NCBI GenBank assembly: GCA_009192285.1
Contig: CM018609.1
Span: forward strand, 761,282-825,281
Direction of reading: 5' to 3'
DNA length: 64,000 nucleotides
Origin: Morchella semilibera
Lineage: Eukaryota > Ascomycota > Pezizomycetes > Pezizales > Morchellaceae
Below, piece by piece: positions 34,762 through 45,800 of the stretch (position 1 is the stretch's first letter; each line of letters opens with the position of its first letter). The notes beneath the pieces were generated by a model. It made no database searches. It had not been told where the DNA came from and saw nothing but the letters and a program-made list of their open reading frames with translations. Position numbers and translations under genes: made by a program.

Positions 34762-36222
34762 ATGTCGTATTCAGAAAATGGAATCAAAAACTCGCCGCAT
34801 CGTCCATCCTTCGCAAGGCATCTTTTCAACAACATCTCTCTAATCTTTCTCAGCCTTCTAACTCTACCCATTACGATTACCTTAGTATCTATATGTCTTT
34901 CGTATGCATATCTCTTTCCGGCTCTTCCAACGCGGCCTCCTTCCCGCAATCCGGCGCCCCCGAAAACCGTTCTCATAAGCTCCCTCTCGATGACGAAAGG
35001 CCTATTCCTTGCTCGAGCTTTTTACAAAGCCGGACACAAAGTAATCGGCCTAGACTTTGAGCGCTCCTATATCCCCTCCAGCGGACGTTTCTCGAAAGCT
35101 GTCTCATGGCATTACTCACTGCCAGACCCAGTCACAGATCAACAAAAGATGAAATATATAAGAGATCTAGTGGAGATAATAAAGAGGGACAAGATCGACT
35201 TCTGGATATGTGTTTCTGGAGTATCAACGACAATTACCGATGCGCTCGCAAAATCTGAAATCGAAGGAAAGACCTCCTGTCAGGTATTTATACTTGAACC
35301 AGAAACATGCAAAACACTCCACGAAAAAGATCTCTTTATTCAGAAAACGGCCTCCATTGGACTCAATATCCCAGGAACAACGACAATCAAAAGTCACGAG
35401 GACGCCCTGGAATTCCTAAAGGGGAAGAGACCGGAACGCTACATTCTGAAATCGATCTGGCTTGATGACGTCTCTAGAGGAGACATGACCTTGTACCCAC
35501 GGCCAAGCCTCAAGGAGACAACAGCTTTGATTATGGCACTTAGCATCTCGACTGATAAACCTTGGGTCTTTCAAGAGTTTATCCATGGCGACGAATATTG
35601 TACTCATGCAGTTATTGTCAAAGGCCGTATTACCGCATTTGTTGCGTGTCCTTCATCGGACTTATTGATGCATTATGAACCAGCCGACTTAAAGATTTCT
35701 CGGAGGCTACTAGATTTTACGGAAACATATGTCAGAAGTCTAGAAGACGGATTTATGACAGGGCAGATGTCATTTGACATAATTGTCAAGAGGAGCGCAG
35801 AAGCAGAAGGGGAACCAACACTATACCCTATTGAATGTAACCCTCGCACCCATACTGCTGTCGTATTATTCAGAAATATTTCAGAAGTCCTGGCTGAGTG
35901 CTACGTCGGCCCGTCCACAACCTATGGAAAAGAAGTCACCATTCCCGACCCCTGCGCCACCGATAGTTTTTACTGGATTGGGAATGATGTAGTGACACTT
36001 TTGATACTTCCTATCCTTCATCTTTCTGGAATTACGGGCTCCTTGCGAGAATTCACACTGCATCTTTTGTTTTGGAGAGAGGCAACATTTGAACTCTGGG
36101 ATCCAGTTCCATTCTTGTTTCTTTACCATGTTTACTGGCCTGGGTTGTTTCTGAGGAGCCTTTTGACTGGTATAAGGTGGAGTAGGGTTAATGTGAGTAC
36201 TGGGAGGGTTTTTGAGTATTAA
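34762..36222 (+). CDS. mysC: ATP-grasp ligase, MysC type, membrane-anchored
   Basis: A single open frame encodes 486 aa without introns, unlike its neighbours. Residues ~28-53 form a hydrophobic helix (SLIFLSLLTLPITITLVSIC), a probable N-terminal membrane anchor. Then comes the pre-ATP-grasp fold (PKTVLISSLSMTKGLFLAR, VIGLDFERSYIPSSGRFS) and the ATP-grasp core (YILKSIWLDDVSRGDMT, WVFQEFIHGDEYCTHAV, TGQMSFDIIVKR, and the metal-binding YPIECNPRTHTAV). MysC ligases couple an amino acid to 4-deoxygadusol with ATP, giving a mycosporine such as mycosporine-glycine in cyanobacteria; the amino acid used here is unknown. The C-terminal ~60 residues are hydrophobic and aromatic (LLFWREATFELWDPVPFLF) and may contact the membrane. 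Start chosen at 34762, the first ATG of the frame, 21 nt after a 20-nt tandem array. Confidence 0.9.
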   Translation: MSYSENGIKNSPHRPSFARHLFNNISLIFLSLLTLPITITLVSICLSYAYLFPALPTRPPSRNPAPPKTVLISSLSMTKGLFLARAFYKAGHKVIGLDFERSYIPSSGRFSKAVSWHYSLPDPVTDQQKMKYIRDLVEIIKRDKIDFWICVSGVSTTITDALAKSEIEGKTSCQVFILEPETCKTLHEKDLFIQKTASIGLNIPGTTTIKSHEDALEFLKGKRPERYILKSIWLDDVSRGDMTLYPRPSLKETTALIMALSISTDKPWVFQEFIHGDEYCTHAVIVKGRITAFVACPSSDLLMHYEPADLKISRRLLDFTETYVRSLEDGFMTGQMSFDIIVKRSAEAEGEPTLYPIECNPRTHTAVVLFRNISEVLAECYVGPSTTYGKEVTIPDPCATDSFYWIGNDVVTLLILPILHLSGITGSLREFTLHLLFWREATFELWDPVPFLFLYHVYWPGLFLRSLLTGIRWSRVNVSTGRVFEY

Positions 36223-39200
36223 GAAGGATGTAATTGCTCATTATTCATGTGTCGTAACCTGTTCTTTGGTCTAGCAGAAAAAGTCATCTGAGTCGCTGGT
36301 TCCAGACTTTTTTTCTTTCGTTGCTTCGGTATTCACCTTAAGAGAATTAATAAACTTACGTGTTAAACAATTCTTGATTACTAAAACCTATTTTTCGTGT
36401 GCATCTGCCTTGAAATGAAGAGCAAACTACAACCGAGCTCGGTCGTGGGGGAACCAAGCCTAGCTGAAAGAGCATGGGTTGTAGAGCTTCTAATTTGACG
36501 GAGCAAGTAATAGTAACACGTGGATACATACTTCGTTACTACTGGCCCCTAAAATCAATGTATACGTATAGCGAGTGTGTACTTATAAACAAATATGGGC
36601 CGAGTGATATCCCATGAATAAACTACCCCACCGCGCCACACACTTTTAATACTTTGATTCTTTGAGCTTATATCATAACATTTCAAACTAAGCCTAACCC
36701 CATTTCCTGTACGTACGACTATTTTTCGGGACAGGTGGTAGTACTACTAAATTACTTTAAAGTACTGATATCGTCACCGTAGACCCCACCGCACATTAAC
36801 CTAAACTCCATGGCTTGCATTTACCCATCTTCCGAAGGAGGCCCTAACATACTTCTCCATGATCAGTCAACCAAAACAACCTTAATCGTAGTATTATGTT
36901 GTTGATTTTGGTATCCTTTGCACAAGTTGTCAAACTCGCGACCTCCCTGGTCTTTCAGCGGATATTAACCTAGTGTGGTAAACACTTCGAAATCCTTGTT
37001 TGGTTCTGTTGTTGCTATTTACCGTAACAAGCAATATAATTCCTCTACTAAGTGGCGCACGGTCCAGGCTGCGAATTTGACAACTTTCATCAATGCAAGG
37101 GATAGCTTTCTAGCACCTTCGAACCAAAGTATCCCCGCCCAGTGACGTGATAAACCTACACCATCTGCGTTCAAAACCTCCCTTACGCCAAACATATCAT
37201 ACCCCCAAAATATAAGATAGAGAAAAAAATTGAAATGACCAATCCGTAGCGAAGCTACAGAATGGTCATTTTGATTTCTCACTCTTCCAAAATCCTGAGG
37301 CACTGATAGGTTTACAAATTTGGGTGTGCTGGGTCTAATGGCGGATCCCAATACCACACCCAAAACTACGGTTCTGGTAATTTATTCACTTGGAAACACA
37401 TATATTATATAAAAAAAGGTGTTTTTGTTCAAAAAGGCCAACTTAGATGCCAAATAAATCGTTTTTGACCTGATCTAATGGCGGTGATGGTAGGTTTATC
37501 GCGGCTGGCACCATAGTAGGTTCGACATAAAAGGCCGCAAGGATAGAGCTTTTATATTACATTCTAATTGAGGATGGGCCATATCAAGTGAAATTAATAC
37601 TTCTGTAGAATAGGAAGAAAGGAAACAGCAGAACGAATAGCGGAGTGTAGTGCTGCGCAGGCACATCATGTTTGCCATGTCCTAACAGCATGACCTTTAA
37701 TGGAGGGTGTAAGAGCAGCAGATCCAGACCATATATATAAATACCGAAGATCTGGGAATGGGGCAACTAAGGGGAGGGGAATGCAGCTTCAGCGGAGCGA
37801 AGAAGAGGGGCCACGAGAACTCCAACAAGAATATGGACCGAAGGCAATTAATAGGTAGAGACAAGAAAGAGGAAAATTTATAACGCACCGAAGAAGTAGG
37901 AATATGTCTCTTTGTTTTAGTTTTATTTAATTTTTCGGTTCGTGTTGGTTTTTATTTTGCCTGTTTTTAGGTTCCCCCTGGGGAGGAGGGGTGTCAGGTA
38001 TTGCCATAGACTACGGTTACAAATCCACCGGCAGTAGGATCGGAGTTTGGGGTTCGAAGCTGGCACTAGTGTGTATTAGACTACAACACCCCCAATTTAC
38101 CCACAATCCACCAAAGCGCCCAGGCTGGATATTGTCCGAGACAACCTCCGAATCTAGTTTCATTTAAGGCTGTATGTTCTCCATAATTCTGGTTTAATTT
38201 TACCATAGCCTCCGGGCTGCATGCATGCGTGAATTGTCAATCAATCAATCAATCAATCAATCAATCTGGTTTAATTCTCCAATGAATGAATTCCGAGTGA
38301 GAATCTATGACTGAGGGGCGAAAAAGGTAAGAAATTTGTTTGTGATTTCATCCCTTTGGCCACCGCTATTTCGTTCAAATTGGTCCTTACCCCGAGTAGG
38401 TAGGAGCTGGCCGTATTTGGGGGGTGTCTTTTTGTTGTGGTTGTTGAGATGAGAGGGGTCTACTGTAATGGCTCATGCAATAACTCCCAATGCATAGGTT
38501 CTAATCACCCAACTGGACTTTGAGTAACACTTAAACTAGGAGACGATAAGACAAATGAGTAATGCATTCATTACGTTTCTAGCATGTAGGTGACGACAGA
38601 GAAGCTCAAGGGAATAACAGACCCGAGTGCTAAAATATTAGACTTATGATTACTTAGGGTTGTTTAAACGGGCTTTTCAGTGACATCGCATAATCAATAG
38701 TAATATAGCTCCTCAGTTAATGAAGTTGCTAACGTGAGTTTCTTAGAGGTCAATCAAGTACTAGGGTCAAATCAAGGGTTGATCACAAATTGTCACTCGC
38801 ATCATTCCATCTTTCTTTATACCGGTTACAGCATGAAAAAGCAACAGTAATAGCTTGCAAGCTGAAGATTTGGATAGTGTCCAGGTCGGCGAAGAGAACC
38901 CCCAGCAAGACTAGCCCACGTAACCAAAACTTGGCGTCCCAAGAAGTCATGCGCGACTCCTTTACTTGTGCAAGTCCCTGCATTATTTCAAACCGGGGTA
39001 TAGTTCTCTAGACCACGATAAGTTCAGACAGAACCTACATTCCTACATCAGTAAGTCCCGCTGTCAGAATATTTTGTTTTTGGAACGGATATTACCCGAA
39101 AGCTCTTGGCTCCTTCTTGGCCAACTCATCCTTCTGGGATGAACAAATTCTTGGCCTTGTCTCAGGTTATCATCACTGGCTGGTTTCTATTTGGCAAGAC

Positions 39201-41839
39201 TAGATCTGCATTAATTCCAAAGATTTTACTTGTGCCGGATCCTGGGAAACATTATTTGTTTGGTTGAACATACATGCGCATGGTTCGACTCATAGGTTGC
39301 ATAGCTAAGGCAGTGTATTGAAAAGCCAACCAAATACATGCCTAGACACAACATAGCCTACTCTACGCATTAGTCCTCTAGGAGGATCGTGGCATCAAGT
39401 CAACCAAGACTTTATAATTTACTGAGCTAGTTTCACTGAGTGGGAGGGTGAGGCCTCCGGGATTTTATATCCACATATAATAATAGTAGACCCCACCATA
39501 GAACTCTTGCCAGTATAAATATCCCCTTGCGAAGCGTATGCAAAGGTTCGAAACAGCAAGCTAGCACTCCCCCTCAAAGCTTTTGAACTGCCCCTCAACA
39601 CCCACGGGGGAATGATGATAGTCAAATGTCGAATTGAACTGAATCACCACTTCCGGAGCCCTCCTATCTCTATTTAATTTTTTTGGGTGAGATTAATGAA
39701 CAGCGGGAAAATAAATATGCAGCAAACATGAAGATCCCGAGGCCCATTCATACTCCTACGTCAACTGAACCACGTAACTCAAGACGGATGATTAGTAGGT
39801 GACGATATATGGATTGACAGACACCTAATCTGATCTCAGCATATACCATAACATACATGTAGTCATACCATAGCTTGCCTTGCATTTAGCTTAAAACTCA
39901 CCCTATTACCTATATTTAGTTTCTTTACAAATTTTTCGTGTCTAGACAGTCCTAAATGCTATCCGTAAACTCCTTTATAGTGGTAAAAACATCATTCAGT
40001 AATTTGATCCTCACAATATGAAAAATTACTTGCTTCTGTGATGTTCCTATCTCTCCAATCAGCGTCGATCACACCCGGATCGGCCTCACTTCCAAAAGCG
40101 GAACCAAGCCGACGGGCTACCCTGCGGACACCCGCTCAGAGACAAGCATTCCTACTCTTGGGCTTTGCTCCCGCGCGGACGATTTCTTACCCACATCTAT
40201 GATTTCCCCAATCGGAGTCCATGCGTTCGGATCAATCGTTAGTTAGGATAGATGTTGCATAGCAATTAGCGTGTGTAGCGGAGGCAGCAACAGATTTCGT
40301 TACTAGGCCGTGTGGGAGTTGACGATCGTGATACCCCATGAATCCATTTCACCGGTATCGACTTTGGGACTCGGGACTCGGTGTTTGTTTTGTATGGGGA
40401 ATTCACCCCTAAAAGGGTTGATTGGTGAATTCGGGAGCGTCGCGGGTATGGACGAATTAGGTTGGGTCCGGGTAGTCCCCCAACCCCAACCCTGTTGTCG
40501 CGCCGAGCCAAAATGTATGCATATTCTGAATTGGAGTCTGAACAGGGCAGTGCAATAGAAACCCCCATCTACCCTATCTCTAGCAGTAGCAAGTAGTAGT
40601 AGTCTGGCGCCAGTCGATCCCATTGTGTTGTCGTCGCTAAACTGGTCATATCATATCATGAGTGCAAAGCTGTGCAGAAGCGCAGAGAATAACAAAAATA
40701 CCGCAGTGGCAGTGCAAGAAGGATTCGAGCTTTCTTGTTTTCTTTCTTTCTTTCTTTCTTTCTCTTTCCTTCAGTACGACGAGGGGTTTATATGCGATTT
40801 TTTGTTTCCAATAAGGCCAGATGTAAGAGCATGTGAGCGATTTAGTTAATCGGATTCCTGGGGACAGTGGCTGTGGGGTTGACAATACCAAACCCTTTTT
40901 TGTGGATTGGGGTGGGGGGAGGGGGAACTCGGAAAGCTTTGACCTCTTTTGAAACCGTGTTTGATTTCATGCACATTAACGTCAATATACGATATGATAT
41001 TTTTTCCCTTTGTATATACATACCTACACTGTGCTTTGGATGTGATGCAACGGTGCAACGGCTTGGGATTGCACGATTAAGTGAGGTCTTAGTGAATTCA
41101 CAACCACCTTGATTTTTTTATTTAAATATGATCGATGAATTCTTTATACTCTGTATACCATATACCATTGCTTTATTAGGGTTTTGGTCGTATGTAGTTG
41201 AAATCGTGAGTTGCAAATCGAGTCGTTGCATCACTTTGCGGCACCGGTGCATGTGTAGAGAGAGGCTGGGCTCTTGCATAACAGGTGGATCTCTACACTG
41301 CACATGCCAACTCTATTTCCCGGTATACGGATAATGGACTCTGAGCATCTGATTGGGGTGTTGATGATAGAGAGTGCACGTAGATGGACTGGTCATGATG
41401 ATGGGAGAAGGCCACTAATATTTACTATCAAATAACTCAAGTGCATTATTGTGAAACCTCATACCTAGTTGAAATCTAATTTCAGTAATAAGTTGCACTA
41501 CATTAAATAAACAAACCTTAGGATGATCTTATATTAAATACAAATGTACCCACCGGACATACCGTACAGGTACTATCACTGTTTGCGTTCCAATAAACCG
41601 TGAAAAAAGAAAAGAAAAGAAAAAGAATGTGTCGTAAATGTATCTAACCATAAGAAAATTCGAATATCCTCCCAAGAAAAATGAAAGAAGCATTGGTAAA
41701 TGCCACTGTACTCCAATTAGTGGAGTTAGTACTGTACATTTTAAAAAAATAACCAAATAACCCTAAGTAGTTTGTCTAGCCGGTTGCGGGCAAGCTTTGA
41801 CGTCACGGCTTACAACGTCAGATACCGCGGCTAAAGCTC
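36223..41839. other. 5.6-kb intergenic region
   Basis: No supportable gene. It contains an 18-bp inverted repeat with a GAA loop (37233-37271), a TCAA tetranucleotide run (about 38237-38267), a TTTC run (about 40737-40765) and one TACATGTA (39854). Open frames are at most ~106 codons and overlap one another on opposite strands. Confidence 0.6.
37233..37271. repeat. Near-perfect hairpin, 18-bp arms, GAA loop
   Basis: AAATGACCAATCCGTAGC at 37233-37250 pairs with GCTACAGAATGGTCATTT at 37254-37271 with two mismatches, separated only by GAA. It is in non-coding DNA between mysC and the orphan gene at 41.8 kb. It could be a remnant of a fold-back element or a structured RNA; nothing nearby decides. 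Confidence 0.8.
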
Positions 41840-42858
41840 CTAACGCGAACGCAACCTTGAGTCTAGTCTTGATCTTCGTAGGATATGTCGCCTCTCTTCC
41901 AACGTAAGACCGTCGTAGTCCTGCAATTGGACCTCAGGAACTTGTGGTCGCCTCCGAACTGGTCTCCTCGACGAACGAATCCAACCTTGGCAGCATCTGC
42001 ACTCCGCCGCATAACATGGGCTTCCGTACTTAAAGACACTGCTGGCAATACTAATCTCATCGTAGGCTGGTAGGCCATGATTATGATAATAATAACCTTT
42101 GTTGATGGCTATCTCTTTCTGGTAGTCCATCTCATCTGCTGGAGTAACGTTTAACCCAGCCTGGTCGATATATGTAGTATCGTATCCAAGGTTCGGGTCG
42201 ATGAACATGAACATTCCGCTAGATCGTGAGGGGGAATATCCGAAATCATTTTTGTTAACTTCGAGGAGCACATTCGATGCACGGACCAATATAGGCGGGT
42301 GGCTTGCATGGTCATCTCGTGAGTAGACTACATTGCAGAAGGTTGTTGAGGCGCCGGGGAATCCGAGTTGGTAGATTTGCCAGTCTTCCGTGATGACTTT
42401 GCCACGAGGAGTAGCGATGCCAATTGCCCCTTTGCCGAAGTTCTTCAGCAGAGTTGACTGGATTTGGTTTAGAAGACCATCATAAGCGCTAGAAGAAAAA
42501 AGCTAGTTAATGGCAAGATTTCGATAGAGGGTAAGGAATCTTAAGCTTACTGGAACGTAGCAGAAGTGGTAAGTATCTCCCCGTGGCAGTCTCCCCTCAG
42601 CCGAATGGTCACCGAGCGCACCCGATCACCTTCGGGCTTAGGATAAATCCTTACCACCTCTCTGGATGGGGAAGGGTTAGGCTGGACATATGCTGTTGCG
42701 TATCTGGGAGGGGAGTTGGGTGACTGGGAGCGTTTGGAATGGTCACTGCTAGTGCTGGAGGTGGGTGATTCTCTCCTTGGAAGACCATTCTTGGGGGTTT
42801 TTGAGCGAGAGTCTGCGAAGAGACTCCGGTACTGGGATTTTGTGACTGACATTTTCAA
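41840..42858 (-). CDS. Hypothetical protein
   Basis: Two exons on the minus strand, 42858-42551 and 42488-41840, join in frame to 318 aa (a second Met lies two codons in). I do not recognise the family. Residues ~1-60 are Ser/Pro/Arg-rich and probably disordered (TSSTSSDHSKRSQSPNSPP). The middle (~75-200) looks folded, with YDGLLNQIQSTLLKNFGKGA, VITEDWQIYQLGFPG and FMFIDPNLGYDTTYIDQAG. The C-terminus is Cys- then Arg-rich (PCYAAECRCCQGW, RRPVRRRPQ, LEERRHILRRS). The intron (62 nt) has normal GTAAGC and TCTAG ends, and both exons keep protein-like composition, which supports a real gene. No signal peptide or membrane helix. It is isolated, with more than 5 kb of non-coding DNA on each side. 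Confidence 0.65.
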
Positions 42859-45800
42859 ATGTAAGGCGGGTCGAGTATTGAACTGGTTGTTTCAGGAGTA
42901 TATCTCTTGGAAGAAAAGGCCAAGATGTCAGGCGAAGGTGCAGAAAAGGCCAAGAAGGAAGTTCAAAAAGAAGACTGCCAATTGACTTGGAGGAAGGTAT
43001 TACCCAGCAGCGATGAATGAAGGTGGGGGGGGGGGGATCTGGAGCATCTCCGGTGTTTAAGTAGGAATGCGGGGAGGGAGGGAAGCAAGGCAACATTAAC
43101 GTAATGAGGCATACGCGCGAGGAAATGATAGCCCCGTGATGGCTATAATTAATGCCATGTTGTCATACTATTTTTGTTTTCAAGTTAATTCTAGTCGGTT
43201 GCCGATATTGGCGATCTGGGACCTGGAGTGTACATATGGAGGTGATTTTTGGTTCGCACACGATCATTCCAAGGATCCTGGGAACCAGATGATATGCCTA
43301 ACACCCTAGGAGGCCCGTCCGCAGCAGTTAGCAAAAGCAAAAAAAGAAAGAAAGAGAAACAAGGGGCACACTACATTGTTCATAACACATCACCCAGCAT
43401 TGGAGGAAATATAGAAATCTAGGTTGTATGAACTGGGAGCACGTAGAGTAAGTGGGGTTTTGCAATAATAAAGTTTTAAAGTCAACCGTCGTGCCTTGCA
43501 CTTCCCTGTATACACAGTGTACAGCTCGAATAGTGCAATTCCCCACTAGAAGAGTACCACATTTTGGCATCTTCCGTTGACGCAAACGAAGCAGAATATC
43601 TGCGACATAGTCCGATCAAAAGGGAGCCATAATTTGCCTTGTTCTTCTTTTTGTCTGTTAGCCGGACCGGCTCTCAAGGCCGATGTGAGTCCAGGTCCCC
43701 GAATTATCCTTTCCATCGAAGGCCAGAATACTAGATTGAGTTGCCAGCTCCGATTCAACTCATGTGCAAGAGCAGCAGCATACAGGCAGGTAAGGCTGTG
43801 CCAGTACGCGTCCAAGATGTGTAGTTGATGTCTCTCCGAAGCCACCCAGCTGCATGTGTGTCTTACTTTCACGACGGTCTGCAGGCCCACCGTTGCTGTG
43901 CCAGCAGCCAGCCGATCGACTTGATCAGTAAGGCTTCGTCCGGATACTACATGGAATTGACCAATATAGTTTTTTGAGTTGGCATATGTAGTCTCTGTTA
44001 CCCTGAAATGGCTCTTTTTTTGGTTATTGATTATCTTCCTGTTTGACCGACCACCATAACAACAACAGGGGGCTTTCAGTGCTGATTGACATTGGTTGCG
44101 TGGTTTGTTAACTAGTCCGGAGTTGTGGTCCTGACAACCGAGCACCCATCTTCAGAAAACACAATAATCCGTGGGCTAAGAGAACACACGCCAAGAAACA
44201 CTGTAACCTTCACTTTCTTGAAGCGAGTTATGTGCCCCAACCACTTTTCTTCAGGATATTGGCGGAATTGTTAAACACCACTGCTAGATGATCCGGTTGT
44301 TGGCTGTTCGATTTCTGGTGTTAGAATCCAAAACTCGTATAAAATTACATGTACCTATGCGTAGGTGGTCCCGGGTAACTTCTAGATCTAGTACTGGATG
44401 TTGAAATAGAGTATGCTACCCGTGAAAGCCCTAATCCAAAACCATGGCAAGCTTATGTACCCATGTCGTGTGTATTGAGGTGGGCGGGGGGAGGGAGGGG
44501 ATCCTGGCGCGTAGGCGGTGAATTTTTGTAGATCATGTAGCTATACATGTAATTATCGACGAAATAGGTACATAAGAATATAACTACCTATATTGGAGTA
44601 AAATATTATCTTCCTGATGCAGTTGATGATCTCATTGGGCGGAAGTGCAATTCTCCTAGGTAAATGATTGGCTCATGGCTAGGTTCATCCGCACAGCCGC
44701 CATGCCACCCCCCCCCCCCCCCGTAAAAGGATATATGATAAGTGTTTAAAGATAACCTCAACCGGATATCGCACCTAATACTGGCTAACGACGATCAGAA
44801 AACCAGCTCATCAGTATTTAACGTGGGTAAACTAGCACTTATAATTAAGCTCTAATTAAATACTTACTGCAGACTAGACTCAATAGATGAACGGAAAACT
44901 GTACACAACCAGATGATGAAAAGCATGCACACGTAATTCCCATTGCATATGCCCACGCCCATCCCCACGACCCGCAGTAAAGCCGTGTTCCCACCGGCCA
45001 GCAAGCCAACAAGCACTTGTCCATCTGTCCAACGTGTAACGTCACAAAAAGTGCCCTTAAATCATGATCAAGCCATGAACGTGTGTAGCCCGTGTGGCAG
45101 CCCGCCCTGCTTTAACGCACATCCGCGTCACCCGATATCACTCGACGGGCGAGGAATGGTATTTGTTGGGAATTGACTTCGAAAAGAACGTGGTAGTAAA
45201 CACAAGACTCGATTGACTGACCGACTAACTGCAGGACTATAGAAAGTCTTATATATTAATAAATGAAATAGACTATGTCCTCATGGCAATGACATATGTA
45301 CCGGACAACAGTTCTAAGCACTTGGGTTGCCCCTACATGTAGGCACGGAAGCAACAAACACATTACAACAGCATTATTTCCTAACACTTTCATGCAGAGG
45401 GACTTACATGTTAGAAGACCATAACTTATGAAAAATTGAAAAATGAACCCCCCTTAAAAAGTGCTTTAGAGATGCTGAAACTCTAGCTAAACTAGATTAA
45501 GTTTTAAATTAGTTGCATGTAAACTGAAACATCATGATTTGTAAGGCTGAATATCATACCAATGGGCTGCTGATCAGACCTTGTGATTTAGTTTGGCATT
45601 TGGAGCGGTTTGGGCAACCCCTGTTTTTCAAATTTGAGCTCTTGGCGGGATTTTCACACCAAAAACTGCCGCCAAGAAGTAAATATTTAGGTTCAGAGGT
45701 TGTTGGCAAATCGCTCTATTGTGAACGTCGTGTACATACTGTACCTATTCATGTCATGGTGCCACTCCACTGCTCAACATGTTATCAGCAACACCCCAGA

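Noticed and set aside
38041-38070. GGTTCGAAGCT, like a tRNA B box
   Set aside because: No matching A box or acceptor stem upstream; other GGTTCGA occurrences (for example near 16709) fail the same test, so no tRNA is called.
43546-44145. 199-codon minus-strand frame
   Set aside because: No domain, no partner exons, and composition like the surrounding intergenic DNA; a chance frame cannot be excluded.
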